From positions 3,224,001-3,288,000 of the forward strand of contig CAVTWI010000002.1 of NCBI GenBank assembly GCA_963738345.1: a DNA stretch of 64,000 bases, written 5' to 3'. The notes below the pieces were generated by a model that worked only from the letters and a program-made list of their open reading frames with translations, did not search any database and was not told the DNA's origin. The position numbers and the translations under genes are program-made. The stretch is from Bog-159 sp963738345 (GTDB taxonomy: Bacteria > Acidobacteriota > Terriglobia > Bryobacterales > Bryobacteraceae). This document shows, piece by piece, positions 9,167 through 17,952 of this stretch (position 1 is the stretch's first letter; every line of letters starts with the position of its first letter).

Positions 9167-12100
9167 TCAACTCTTGGTAATCACTTCGTCCATATTCAAA
9201 ATCATGTTGACCACCGCGGTATACGCCGCCAGTTCACCCGCTGCGATCGAAGGGTCTGATGGCGAAGCCCCCAACCGCAGCAGCGCTTTGGCGCCGGCGG
9301 CATCGGCCTTATAATCGGTCAGCATTTTATCCAGCGTTTGCCGCAGTATGGCCAGTTCCTTCACATCGGGATCGCGGCCCGTGGCTACCCGGAAAGCGAA
9401 ATTCAGCCGCTCCTGGGGACTGGCGCCCCCTTCCCGCATCGAACGCTCCGCCAGCTTACGCGCCGCCTCCACGAAGATCGGATCGTTCAACAGCGTCAGC
9501 GCCTGCAGCGGCGTGTTGGTGATGGACCTTCGCACCGTGCACACCTCGCGGTCGGGCGCATCGAAAACAGTCATCGTGGGATGCGGCACTGTGCGTTTCC
9601 AGAACGTGTATAAGCTGCGCCTGTAAAGGTCGTCGCCGGTGCTTTCCACATAACGGGTGCCGGGATAATTGGCCGCCACCACGATTCCCTTATACAGATC
9701 TTTCGTCTGGTACGGAAAAACGCTGGGACCTCCCAGGCGATTCTTCAGCAGCCCCGCCATTTCGAGAGCCTGGTCGCGAATGATCTCCGCCGGCAGACGG
9801 AAGCGCGGTCCGCGTGCCAGCAAACGATTCTCCGGATCGCGCGCCACCAGTTCCGGAGCGGCCGCGGAATCCTGACGGTAGGTTGACGATAGGACCATAC
9901 GCTTCATTAGCGCCTTCACATTCCAGCCCGAGTCCACGAATTCACGCGCCAGCCAGTCGAGCAGTTCCGGATGGCTGGGCCACTCCCCTTGCATCCCGAA
10001 ATTGTCGCTGGTCTTTACCAGCCCCGCGCCGAATAACTGCTGCCAAAAACGGTTGACCACTACCCGCGACGTCAGCGGATGGTCCGGTTTAGTCAACCAT
10101 AGTGCCAGCCCCAAACGGTTCTTGGGCGCTCCCGCCGGCCACTCTCCGAGTAATTGCTCCGGAACCCCCGGCTCCACTTTATCGCCGTATGTATTGTAGG
10201 AGCCGCGCTGCAGAATGTGCGTCTCGCGCGGTGTGGGTAGCTCTTGCATCACCATCACGGTCGGCAGGCTCCGCTGCAGTTCCAGCCACTCGGAGCGAAC
10301 CCGTTCCAACTTCTGCATCTCTGCCGCCAAGGTCGCGTCGTGCTGTTTTGCCAGTGCCTCGCGCAACCAGCCCTCTTCCGTGGCTGAGGCTTGGCGGCTG
10401 TGCTCGCGCGACTCGGCATAGCGCAGCCCATACTGTCTGAAAAGAGCTTGAATTCCGCCAGGCGCCAGCGCTTCGGTCCGAAACTCGATCTCGTCCATCG
10501 CGCCGCCGTAGCGTGGCGAGTGGGGGCCGTTGTCCCATCCCAAGCGGAATCTGGTGGGCGATGGCGAGTCGTCCTTGGCCTCCGGCAGCGATAGATCGTC
10601 TTCGATTACCCGCACCGGCAATTCACGCCCGTCACAGAAAATGCGTGCCCACGCGGCGTGCACGCGCGCGGTATCATTGCCGCCCACACCCTCGTAAACG
10701 ATGGTCACATGGCGCCATTGCCCCGAAATTAACTGTGCACCCTGCGATTGCACTTCTATCGAGTAAGCCGGAAAGCGGTCAGCCATGCGCAACTCTACTT
10801 CGCCGTTGACCAACCGCACTTCGACGCCCTTGCCGTAAAAGACCGATGCCGGATTAGGTGAGTAATCCATCGACGAAAGCACGGCCACGTCGCGATCCGC
10901 CGGCCCGGAATTCAGCCACAGGCTTACCGTAAAGGGCGCCCTCCGGGAGATCGGCACACCCTTGCCGGGAGTTTCCGGCTTCGGCATCGATTCGCCAGTC
11001 ACGCAGGCATGCCCCGCCACGCCCGGCGCCAGCCGGACCTTTTCCGTGGCGTGATCCTGAAGTTCGTCCACCGACTCGCAATCGATTCGTAAGGCCGCGC
11101 CGCCGGTCGTCGATGCGTGCGTCGCCAACTGCCGCAACTGTTCCGCCGCACCATTCCGCCAGTGCCACTTCTGCTCCCGCTTGCGGACGTCCGCTTCGAG
11201 CCCCGCGATCTCGCGCGCCAGTTCGTCCAGACGTTGCTTTTGTTCCGCTGTCGGTGCGGGAAGGATGGGGACCGCATTGGCTACCCGGCCGTCTTCCCCC
11301 TGCTCCGCGATGCTATTGAAAAAGGCGAAGAATCGATAATGATCGCGCTGCGTGACGGGGTCGAACTTGTGATCGTGACAGTGCGCGCATTCCAGCGTCA
11401 ATCCGATCCAGGCCATTCCCAAAGTTCGAACCCTATCCGTTACGTACTCCACGCGATACTCTTCGTCGATGATGCCGCCCTCCGAATTGATCACGTGATT
11501 GCGCCCAAACCCAGTGGCGATGCGATCCTCGATAGTGGCATTGGGCAGCAGGTCGCCGGCCAGTTGTTTGGTCAGGAACTGATCATACGGCAGGTTCTGG
11601 TTGAAGCTTTGAATCACCCAATCGCGCCAGCGCCACATATCGCGCGCGGCGTCGTTGTTGAACCCGTGCGTATCTGCGTAGCGGGCTACGTCCAGCCAGT
11701 CGATGGCCATCCGCTCGCCGTAGCGCGGCGAAGCTAATAGCCGGTCCACAACGTCCACATAAGCGGACTCGCCCCGCTGCTTCACGCCCGCTGCGAACCC
11801 TGCGTATTCTTGCAGCGTGGGCGGTATCCCGGCTAAGTCAAGATACACGCGGCGCAGCCACGCAGCGGGAGCGGCGGCCGGGCTTGGATGTAGGCCTTCC
11901 GCGGTCAAGCGCTGCAACATAAAGGCGTCGATCGGCTGCTTCACCCATGGATCGCCCGTTTGCGGAACTAACGGCCGCTGCGGCGGAACAAAGGCCCAAT
12001 GCTTGTTGTAGCGCCCCCCCTCGGCTATCCAGCGTTTGAGCGTCGCAATTTGCTCGCTGGTCAGCTTTCGGTTGGAGTAAGCCGGCGGCATGCGGCGCGA

Positions 12101-12388
12101 TGGCTCCGCGGTGATGCGCTGGTACATCAGGCTCTGGTCGGGTTTGCCCGGCACTACCGCGGAGTGCCCGTGACGGTCGGCTGTGGCGCCCTCCGGCACA
12201 TCCAGGCGCAGGCCCACCATACGTTTCTTGGGGTCCTGGCCGTGGCAGTAAAAACAATTTTCGGAGAGGATCGGCCGCACGTCGCGGTCGTAATTGAGCG
12301 GCGTCTGATCCTGCGCCGCTGCGCCCACTGAGATGCCGAGTGCCGCTGCGGCAAAGCCCAACCAATGCCGGTGAATCACACGCTGCAT
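9167..12388 (-). CDS. PSD1-type cytochrome protein (PSCyt1-DUF1549-LamG-DUF1553)
   Basis: A 1073-residue exported protein. It has a signal peptide (about 1-25, Ala-Ala-Ala-Gln end), then a PSCyt1 cytochrome c domain with one haem motif CFYCH near residue 46. DUF1549 follows (about 150-360, with ERMAIDWLDVARYADTHGF and ECAHCHDHKFDP, which gives a second CxxCH). A concanavalin/LamG-like domain spans about 440-610, and C-terminal DUF1553 about 740-1010 (NRFWQQLFG, SSTYRQ, DREVCTVRRSITNTPLQAL). The family is common in Planctomycetes and Acidobacteria and is thought to be an envelope redox or polymer-degrading component. The LamG insert suggests binding of a glycan. It follows the lyxose-isomerase-like gene by 33 bases. 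Biochemical role unknown. Confidence 0.85.
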   Translation of the reverse strand: MQRVIHRHWLGFAAAALGISVGAAAQDQTPLNYDRDVRPILSENCFYCHGQDPKKRMVGLRLDVPEGATADRHGHSAVVPGKPDQSLMYQRITAEPSRRMPPAYSNRKLTSEQIATLKRWIAEGGRYNKHWAFVPPQRPLVPQTGDPWVKQPIDAFMLQRLTAEGLHPSPAAAPAAWLRRVYLDLAGIPPTLQEYAGFAAGVKQRGESAYVDVVDRLLASPRYGERMAIDWLDVARYADTHGFNNDAARDMWRWRDWVIQSFNQNLPYDQFLTKQLAGDLLPNATIEDRIATGFGRNHVINSEGGIIDEEYRVEYVTDRVRTLGMAWIGLTLECAHCHDHKFDPVTQRDHYRFFAFFNSIAEQGEDGRVANAVPILPAPTAEQKQRLDELAREIAGLEADVRKREQKWHWRNGAAEQLRQLATHASTTGGAALRIDCESVDELQDHATEKVRLAPGVAGHACVTGESMPKPETPGKGVPISRRAPFTVSLWLNSGPADRDVAVLSSMDYSPNPASVFYGKGVEVRLVNGEVELRMADRFPAYSIEVQSQGAQLISGQWRHVTIVYEGVGGNDTARVHAAWARIFCDGRELPVRVIEDDLSLPEAKDDSPSPTRFRLGWDNGPHSPRYGGAMDEIEFRTEALAPGGIQALFRQYGLRYAESREHSRQASATEEGWLREALAKQHDATLAAEMQKLERVRSEWLELQRSLPTVMVMQELPTPRETHILQRGSYNTYGDKVEPGVPEQLLGEWPAGAPKNRLGLALWLTKPDHPLTSRVVVNRFWQQLFGAGLVKTSDNFGMQGEWPSHPELLDWLAREFVDSGWNVKALMKRMVLSSTYRQDSAAAPELVARDPENRLLARGPRFRLPAEIIRDQALEMAGLLKNRLGGPSVFPYQTKDLYKGIVVAANYPGTRYVESTGDDLYRRSLYTFWKRTVPHPTMTVFDAPDREVCTVRRSITNTPLQALTLLNDPIFVEAARKLAERSMREGGASPQERLNFAFRVATGRDPDVKELAILRQTLDKMLTDYKADAAGAKALLRLGASPSDPSIAAGELAAYTAVVNMILNMDEVITKS

Positions 12389-12421
12389 ATAGCGTACCTA
12401 GTCTACAAAACTGCTCAATCG

Positions 12422-12973
12422 CTACTGTACGGCCTCGACTTCGGGCGCCCGTGCAATGCGCGGATCCCGGAACAGATCCTGGTCGTCTGTGCTGCGGGTG
12501 GAAAACTCGGAAACAATCGCGCCTTCCGGTCCCGCCTGGAACCAGTGCGGCGTATCTGGCATCAGCGTATATTGATCGCCGGGCTTCAATGTCACCTCGT
12601 GCGCCATCCGGTAATGGGCTTCCGAACCGCCCGGTGGATGGCAGGCGGGGTTGGGCGTGCTTTCCCCAGGAATGTATAGATAGACTGTACCCCAGCGGCA
12701 GCGGAACGTCTCCTCTTTTCCGGGCACGCCGTTCACCGTGGGGTGCCAGTGTTCCGGGCAGGTCTGGTTCGGAAACATGATGATCTCCTTTGCGCAACAC
12801 CGGTCTGTGTTCACATAGGTGATAATCTCGAGTCCCGTTTTTTCCAGCTCGCCGAGACCGAAGTCCGCCACCTCCAGCCGTGTATATTCATCTGGCGTGA
12901 TCACCATGCCTGCCTGTCGTAGCATCGCCGCGGCGCGTGCCACGGCCTCGTTATACTGCCGGTTTGAAATCAT
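12422..12973 (-). CDS. cupin D-lyxose ketol-isomerase (YdaE family)
   Basis: A 183-residue single cupin closely resembling B. subtilis YdaE: YVNTDR, FPNQTCPEHWHP, GKEETFRCRWG, YTLMPDTPHWFQAG and the C-terminal FRDPRI. The metal set is intact: His75, His77, Glu88 and His143. The family isomerises D-lyxose to D-xylulose and usually also D-mannose to D-fructose, without phosphate. The start overlaps the aldolase-like gene by 23 bases and has a strong GGGAGGG ribosome-binding site. In an operon that begins with an alpha-mannosidase and includes a PfkB kinase and an aldolase-like protein, a D-mannose or D-lyxose entry step is the simplest reading. Substrate preference is inference; the family call is firm. 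Confidence 0.88.
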   Translation of the reverse strand: MISNRQYNEAVARAAAMLRQAGMVITPDEYTRLEVADFGLGELEKTGLEIITYVNTDRCCAKEIIMFPNQTCPEHWHPTVNGVPGKEETFRCRWGTVYLYIPGESTPNPACHPPGGSEAHYRMAHEVTLKPGDQYTLMPDTPHWFQAGPEGAIVSEFSTRSTDDQDLFRDPRIARAPEVEAVQ

Positions 12974-13862
12974 CGGAAACCCTCCCTGCCGATCCGCAGA
13001 TCTGCATTAGTTCTTCGACTTTGTTCCGCACCGCCTCGCGGCCCGCCGTCATAATATCTTCTTCGCCACCCATCCCCAAATACCGGTGGGGATCCGACGG
13101 AGGCGCGTAGCCCTCCAGTTTCTCGCGGATAACTTTCAAGTAAGCCTGCTTCAGAACTGTACCGAAATTAATCTTCGCAATCCCCAACGCCACGATCTCT
13201 CGCAGACTTTCAGGACTCAGACTGGTGCCTCCGTGCGCCACTAACGGGATCGCGACCTTCTCCCGGATGCGCTTAAGTGTCTCCAAATCGGGCGATGCTT
13301 GTCCCTTCGTCATCACATGCACATTGCCGATGGATACGCCCAGCGCATCCACACCTGTGGCCGTTACAAACGCCGCCGCCGCTTGCGGATCCGTGCGCTC
13401 GCCGTGGGTATGATGGTTGCCGTTGCCCGCCGGCAGGGTCCCGATCTGCGCCTCTACCCACACGCCTTTGGGATGGGCTAGCGCCACCGTCTCCTTCACC
13501 ACCCCTTCATATTCGTCCACCGTCAGACCTTCGTTCTCCGGCATCACCGCATTAAATCCCAGCCGGATGGCCTCGGCGATCTGGTCAAGCGTGGTGGATT
13601 CATTCAGCAACAACGCGGCTGGAACCGTGGCGGATTCGAGCGCCATCCGCATCCCTGCATACCATTCCAGTTCCTCCGGATGCGTGCGCCCGGGATGCTG
13701 CAGAAAGCCCCCGTTAAAACCTACAATTAACGGCGACCTCACCCGCTCGGCTGCGGCCACCACAGCTTGCGCCGATTCCAGGTTCCAGGATTCGCAATAA
13801 GGTACACCGTAGGAACCGCTATCAGCTTCTCGCAAAATATCGTGCAAAGAGGAAAGGGGCAT
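12951..13862 (-). CDS. class II fructose-bisphosphate-aldolase-family protein with altered active site
   Basis: The true start is the ATG at 13862, overlapping the kinase stop (TAATG); a longer in-frame extension runs antisense-like through the kinase and is rejected. The product has 303 residues with the FbaA/GatY/IolJ barrel: VWVEAQIG (Glu137), GVSIGNVHVMTKG (His182), LVAHGGTSL (His210) and KINFGT (230-235). The usual HxDHG/HLDHH segment carrying the catalytic Asp and the first zinc His reads LLLNES here (Asn87, Glu88). The protein therefore lacks the canonical base and one zinc His. It may use Glu88 as a ligand, catalyse a different lyase or isomerase step, or be inactive. Its place between a PfkB kinase and a ketol-isomerase implies a sugar-phosphate substrate. 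Confidence 0.8.
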   Translation of the reverse strand: MPLSSLHDILREADSGSYGVPYCESWNLESAQAVVAAAERVRSPLIVGFNGGFLQHPGRTHPEELEWYAGMRMALESATVPAALLLNESTTLDQIAEAIRLGFNAVMPENEGLTVDEYEGVVKETVALAHPKGVWVEAQIGTLPAGNGNHHTHGERTDPQAAAAFVTATGVDALGVSIGNVHVMTKGQASPDLETLKRIREKVAIPLVAHGGTSLSPESLREIVALGIAKINFGTVLKQAYLKVIREKLEGYAPPSDPHRYLGMGGEEDIMTAGREAVRNKVEELMQICGSAGRVSDDFKPAV

Positions 13863-14812
13863 TATTGTTCCATCCGGACGTGCATGGTTTCGAGAAAGCT
13901 CACGGCTTCGTCGAAGCGGAAGACGCCTGCCGAGCATCCCAGCGCGCGTGTGCAGGACGCGCCTACCGCGGCCGCCAGCGATAGCGTTCGATCCAGATCC
14001 CAATGTTCCAGCAGACCCGTAATCAGGCCAGCGGTGAAGGCGTCGCCCGCGCCCGATTCGTCCATGGTCTCCATCTGGAACGGCGGCGTCGAGATAACGC
14101 GGTTCCCGCGCCGGGCGATCGATCCCCGCGCGCCGCAAGTGATGATACACGTGCATTCCGGGTTCAATGCGGAGAAGTAATCCACTTGCTGCCGCGCATC
14201 CGCACGGCCCGTTAGCCGTGCCGCTTCGTCCTGGTTGGGCAGGAAATAATCGGTGTATGCCAGTGCCGGGGCCACTTGTTCCATGCTGAAGGTCGATGCA
14301 GACGGCATAACCACGTCCAGCACAGTGGTCAGGTTGCGTCTCTTCGCCTCCTGAAATAAACTCGTGAGCTGATCCACCGCGAACGATGGCATAGCCAGGT
14401 ACCCCCCCACATAGAGAACCCGCGTGTCGTCCAACAGCGAATAATCGATATCGTGCAGGGTGAAGCCGGCATTCGCGCCGATACAATGCAGATACCGCCG
14501 GTCTTCTCCTTCGACGGTGAAGATCACCGTACCCGAGGTCGATTCCTTAGCGTCCCGGCGGACGTGCTCCGTATGAATCCCGTGGCGGCGCAGGTCGGAG
14601 ATTACGAAATCTCCAAACATGTCCGTGCCGACCTTACCGGCGATGGCTACGCTACGGTCCAGTATCCGCAAAGCCACGGCAACGTTGGCGGCGCATCCGC
14701 CCACGCTGGTGACGAAACTGGCTGTCGTGGTGAGTTCGCCCTCGCGAGGAAGTTGGGGAACCGGGCTGGCGAATACATCGGCGACCAGAATACCAACACA
14801 TGCCACATCCAT
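13862..14812 (-). CDS. PfkB-family sugar kinase
   Basis: A 316-residue ribokinase-like protein. It has the N-terminal GGCAANVAVAL motif (substrate loop) and the C-terminal DESGAGDAFTAGL motif with the catalytic Asp and the anion hole. The start is taken at the ATG at 14812, which has GAGGG about 7 bases upstream and lies 10 bases after the E1-beta stop; a GTG at 14833 would overlap that gene. PfkB enzymes phosphorylate the terminal or anomeric hydroxyl of sugars (ribose, fructose, 2-keto-3-deoxygluconate, deoxy-keto-gluconate) with ATP. Here it could make a ketose 1-phosphate from the isomerase product for the neighbouring aldolase-like protein. The specific sugar cannot be read from sequence. 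Confidence 0.85.
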   Translation of the reverse strand: MDVACVGILVADVFASPVPQLPREGELTTTASFVTSVGGCAANVAVALRILDRSVAIAGKVGTDMFGDFVISDLRRHGIHTEHVRRDAKESTSGTVIFTVEGEDRRYLHCIGANAGFTLHDIDYSLLDDTRVLYVGGYLAMPSFAVDQLTSLFQEAKRRNLTTVLDVVMPSASTFSMEQVAPALAYTDYFLPNQDEAARLTGRADARQQVDYFSALNPECTCIITCGARGSIARRGNRVISTPPFQMETMDESGAGDAFTAGLITGLLEHWDLDRTLSLAAAVGASCTRALGCSAGVFRFDEAVSFLETMHVRMEQ

Positions 14813-14822
14813 ATTTGAGCCC

Positions 14823-15875
14823 TCACACCACACTGTTTACCGCGGCCAGAATCCTGTCAACCGATGGAATATAGTAGTTCTCCATCACCGGCGCGAAGGG
14901 CACCGGTGTATCGGGCGCGGCCACCCGGCGAATCGGAGCTTCCAGGCTGCCAATGCACGACTCGGCCACGCGCGCCGCTACTTCGGCTCCCCAGCCGCCC
15001 GTAAGATTATCCTCTTCGACAATCACCAACCGCCCGGTCTTGCGTACCGACCCGAAAATAGTTTCCTCATCCAGCGGCACCAGCGTGCGCACGTCGATCA
15101 CCTCCGCGTCGATGCCCTTGGCCTCCAACGCGCGGGCCGCCTGCAGCGACCGGTGCACCATCAACAGGTTGGCCACGATAGTCACCTGGCTACCCTCCCG
15201 CGCGATTTTCGCCTGGCCCAGCGGGATCAGGTATTCCTCTGCCGGCACATGCACTACAAGTTCCATGCCTCCCGCTTCTTTGCGCGAGCCCTTGCTGCCG
15301 TACAACAATTTGTGTTCGAAAAAGATCACCGGATTAGGATCGCGTATGGCGCTCTTCAACAGCCCTTTTCCATCGTAAGGATTGGAAGGGCAGGCTACCT
15401 TCAGCCCCGGCACGTGCATCAGGAAAGCTTCGAGCGATTGCCCGTGCTGCGCTCCACGCGTGGTCGCCCCCACTGGCGCACGGAAGACCATCGGCACATT
15501 CAGCCGCCCTCCCGACATGTACCGCATCTTGGCGGCTTGATTGGCCAGTTGGTCCATCGCCAGAAAAAGGAAATCGCCATACTGCACGTCTGCCACAGGC
15601 ACCAGTCCACCCAAGGCCGCGCCCGCCGCCACGCCTGCGATGGCCGCTTCGGATATGGGTGTATCGAGCACGCGATCGTGGCCGAATTCCTGCTCCAGCC
15701 CGAGCGTTACGGTAAATGCCCCGCCAAATCCTCCCGGCACACCGATATCCTCGCCCAACAGAATCACGCGCGAGTCCCGCCGCATTTCCTCGCGCAAAGC
15801 TTCGCGTAGCGCTTCCACCATGGTCAACCGGCGTTCGGTCTGCTGTTCGCTGACAATGCTATGCGGCGTAGACAT
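14823..15875 (-). CDS. 2-oxoacid dehydrogenase E1 beta subunit (pyruvate/acetoin type)
   Basis: A 350-residue transketolase-like E1 beta protein: LTMVEALREALREEM, LLGEDIGVPGG, DTPISEAAIAGVAAGAA, FRAPVGA, the C-terminal VIDVRTLVPLDEETI and VEEDNLTGGWGAEVAARV. It forms the alpha2beta2 E1 with the upstream gene and decarboxylates a 2-oxoacid (pyruvate, acetoin or branched-chain oxoacid) with thiamine diphosphate. It overlaps the E1 alpha gene by 17 bases, so translation is probably coupled. The beta subunit supplies the glutamate that activates ThDP; the DIGVPGG region fits. Which oxoacid is used cannot be told from sequence alone. Confidence 0.9.
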   Translation of the reverse strand: MSTPHSIVSEQQTERRLTMVEALREALREEMRRDSRVILLGEDIGVPGGFGGAFTVTLGLEQEFGHDRVLDTPISEAAIAGVAAGAALGGLVPVADVQYGDFLFLAMDQLANQAAKMRYMSGGRLNVPMVFRAPVGATTRGAQHGQSLEAFLMHVPGLKVACPSNPYDGKGLLKSAIRDPNPVIFFEHKLLYGSKGSRKEAGGMELVVHVPAEEYLIPLGQAKIAREGSQVTIVANLLMVHRSLQAARALEAKGIDAEVIDVRTLVPLDEETIFGSVRKTGRLVIVEEDNLTGGWGAEVAARVAESCIGSLEAPIRRVAAPDTPVPFAPVMENYYIPSVDRILAAVNSVV

Positions 15876-16848
15876 CGTTTAAACAATCCTCCGGACGGGG
15901 GCTGGGACTGGCTTCCGCAAATGCCACAGCGGCATCCAGTTCTTTCTCCACGGACGCTTTCATTTCCGCCACTGCCTCAGGCGATAGAATCTCCGATTCA
16001 ATCAAGAAGGCTTCGTAGCGCACCAGCGGATCGCGTACCTTCCAATAGGCCACTTCGTCTTTACCGCGATAGTGCCCCGGATCGCTGCGGGAATGCCCTG
16101 CGAACCGGTAAGTCTCCAACTCCAAAAAGGTCGGTCCCGCACCGTTGCGCGCATAATCTCCAGCCTCGCGCATGGCGGAATAGACTGCTTCAACGTCGTT
16201 TCCATCAATGGTCTTGCCAGGGATGCCATACGCCGCCGCGCGATCGCTCAGCCGCGCCACGCGCGTAACTTTCTCGATGGCGGTGGACGCTCCGTACTTG
16301 TTGTTCTCGCAGATGAACACCACCGGCAAATCCCAGATCGCCGAAATGTTGACCGCCTCGTGGAATGATCCAATGTTGGTGGCGCCGTCGCCAAAGAAAC
16401 AGCCTACGATGCCGCCCGTTTCCCGGTATTTAAAAGCCAGCGCGTATCCGGCCGCCAGCGGAATGCCTCCACCCACAATCGCGATGGCCGGCAGCATCCC
16501 GGAATCCGCGTCGCCCACATGCATCGAACCGCCCTTGCCGCTGCAGCAGCCATCCACCTTGGCGAATAACTCGGCCATCAGGCGATTCACCGGGACCCCG
16601 CGCGCAACCGCGTGCTCGTGCGGCCGGTGCGTGCTGGTGATCATATCCCCTTGCCGCAGAGCTGTGCACACGCCCACTGCGGAAGCTTCCTGCCCCTGCG
16701 CCTGGTGGATCGTCCCCGGCATGCGCCCCTGTAGGAATAAGTAATACACGCGGTCTTCAAACATACGGCACAACAGCATGCTGCGGAACATGGCTACGCG
16801 CTGCTCGTCCTGCAGATCCTCGGCTTTGGCAATCGTGGTTCCCGTCAT
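15859..16848 (-). CDS. 2-oxoacid dehydrogenase E1 alpha subunit
   Basis: The ATG at 16848 (329 aa) overlaps the E2 stop by 4 bases (ATGA). A longer in-frame extension to 17145 lies inside E2 and is rejected. The thiamine-diphosphate motif is GDGATN with a downstream ENN (CFFGDGATNIGSFHEAVN ... VVFICENN). The N-terminus has QGRMPGTIHQAQGQEA and THRPHEHAVARG, and the C-terminal part carries the TYRFAGHSRSDPGHYRG phosphorylation-loop-like segment. This is the decarboxylating subunit of a pyruvate/acetoin/branched-chain type complex. It works with the E1 beta and E2 genes on either side; no E3 (lipoamide dehydrogenase) is present in the window, so E3 must be shared from elsewhere. Confidence 0.9.
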   Translation of the reverse strand: MTGTTIAKAEDLQDEQRVAMFRSMLLCRMFEDRVYYLFLQGRMPGTIHQAQGQEASAVGVCTALRQGDMITSTHRPHEHAVARGVPVNRLMAELFAKVDGCCSGKGGSMHVGDADSGMLPAIAIVGGGIPLAAGYALAFKYRETGGIVGCFFGDGATNIGSFHEAVNISAIWDLPVVFICENNKYGASTAIEKVTRVARLSDRAAAYGIPGKTIDGNDVEAVYSAMREAGDYARNGAGPTFLELETYRFAGHSRSDPGHYRGKDEVAYWKVRDPLVRYEAFLIESEILSPEAVAEMKASVEKELDAAVAFAEASPSPRPEDCLNDVYAA

Positions 16849-17948
16849 AACGCGTTCAAATGAAACTGCAACCTTTCCAGAAAACGCGCCGCGGCGATTC
16901 CATCGACCACTCGATGATCCGCCGAGAGCGTTACCGTAGCAATCCGACCCACCGCCACCGCGCCTTCCCGTACTACCGGCGCCGCGCGCACCGCGCCGAT
17001 CGCCAGCACGGAAGTGCATCCCGGCGGGATGATGGCGGCGAACTCCTTTACGCCGTGCATGCCCAGGTTCGAGACCGCCAACAATGGCGAAGCCGGCACG
17101 GAACTGGCGCCATTCGCAGCGTGCGCCGCCAGGAATTCCTCCCACGAATGCGCCACCGGATCGGCCACCGGCCGCAGCAGCAGCGCCGAATCCTGAGCAG
17201 CCACCACCAGGACGTCTGCTTTCCCGTGCTGTTCAAACAACCCGTCCCGATAAGCCGTATTCAGTCGCGGTACATCGCTCAGCGCACGCGCCGCACACCA
17301 TACGAAGACGTCGTTGAACGATGCGTGGGCGTCGTGCTGCCGGTTCCAATCGTCTCGCCATCCCGACGCCGCATCCAAATCCAAATCGCGCGTTGCGTAA
17401 AAATGAGGGATATCGCGCTTGCTATTGGTCACGGTTGCGGCCATGGCGGCCCGGGCGCGCTCGGGAGCGGCTTTCGGCGCGGCTGCGCCGTTTGCGGCGC
17501 GCTGCACGTCCGCTCGTGTAATCAGCCCGCTGGGACCGGTGCCCTCCACCTGGGACAGGTCGACACCTAAAACCTTTGCCAGCGCCCGCGCTGCTGGAAC
17601 GGCATTTTTCCCGCGCTCGGCCTTCGCCGGCGGGGGGGGGACAAGATCGGCGGCTTTCTCTTCTCGCGCCGCACCTTTCTCTTCACCCGGCGCGGCGAAC
17701 TCTTCATCCGGCGTATCGGTGAGAATCGCGACCGGGGTAAGCGCGCTGGCCATGGATCCCTCTTCCGCCAACGTTTTCCTCAGAAATCCGCTGGCGAACG
17801 CCTCCACCTCCATATCCACTTTGTCAGTCTCGACCGCCACAATCGGCTCGCCGCGCGAAATATGCTCGCCCGGCTTCTTTAGCCATTGGACAATCTTCGC
17901 TTCACTGGTTGTCTGTCCGAGATCGGGAAGTATGATGTTGTACTGCAT
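16845..17948 (-). CDS. 2-oxoacid dehydrogenase E2 (lipoamide acyltransferase)
   Basis: A 367-residue E2 with one lipoyl domain (residues about 3-77, lipoyl-lysine in VETDKVDME). A Pro/Ala/Glu-rich linker follows, encoded partly by a run of nine Gs that stays in frame. Then come a peripheral-subunit-binding domain (about 115-155, VPAARALAKVLGVDLSQVEGTGPSG) and the catalytic domain ending in DHRVVDG with the acyltransferase His and Asp. The ATG at 17948 is chosen because it is 4 bases after the permease stop; an upstream TTG would overlap that gene. It transfers the acyl group from E1 to CoA. The catalytic domain is short but complete. An acetoin- or pyruvate-type complex fits best. Confidence 0.9.
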   Translation of the reverse strand: MQYNIILPDLGQTTSEAKIVQWLKKPGEHISRGEPIVAVETDKVDMEVEAFASGFLRKTLAEEGSMASALTPVAILTDTPDEEFAAPGEEKGAAREEKAADLVPPPPAKAERGKNAVPAARALAKVLGVDLSQVEGTGPSGLITRADVQRAANGAAAPKAAPERARAAMAATVTNSKRDIPHFYATRDLDLDAASGWRDDWNRQHDAHASFNDVFVWCAARALSDVPRLNTAYRDGLFEQHGKADVLVVAAQDSALLLRPVADPVAHSWEEFLAAHAANGASSVPASPLLAVSNLGMHGVKEFAAIIPPGCTSVLAIGAVRAAPVVREGAVAVGRIATVTLSADHRVVDGIAAARFLERLQFHLNAL

Positions 17949-17952
17949 GTCG

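Noticed and set aside
13863..14486. N-terminal extension of the aldolase-like gene
   Set aside because: The extension lies over the PfkB gene in another frame, is not aldolase-like, and the ATG at 13862 overlaps the kinase stop in the usual coupled manner.
16849..17145. N-terminal extension of E1 alpha
   Set aside because: It overlaps the E2 catalytic domain in another frame; the ATGA junction at 16848 is the natural start.
17632..17640. Run of nine Gs as a frameshift site
   Set aside because: The E2 reading frame is intact across it and both flanking domains are recognisable.
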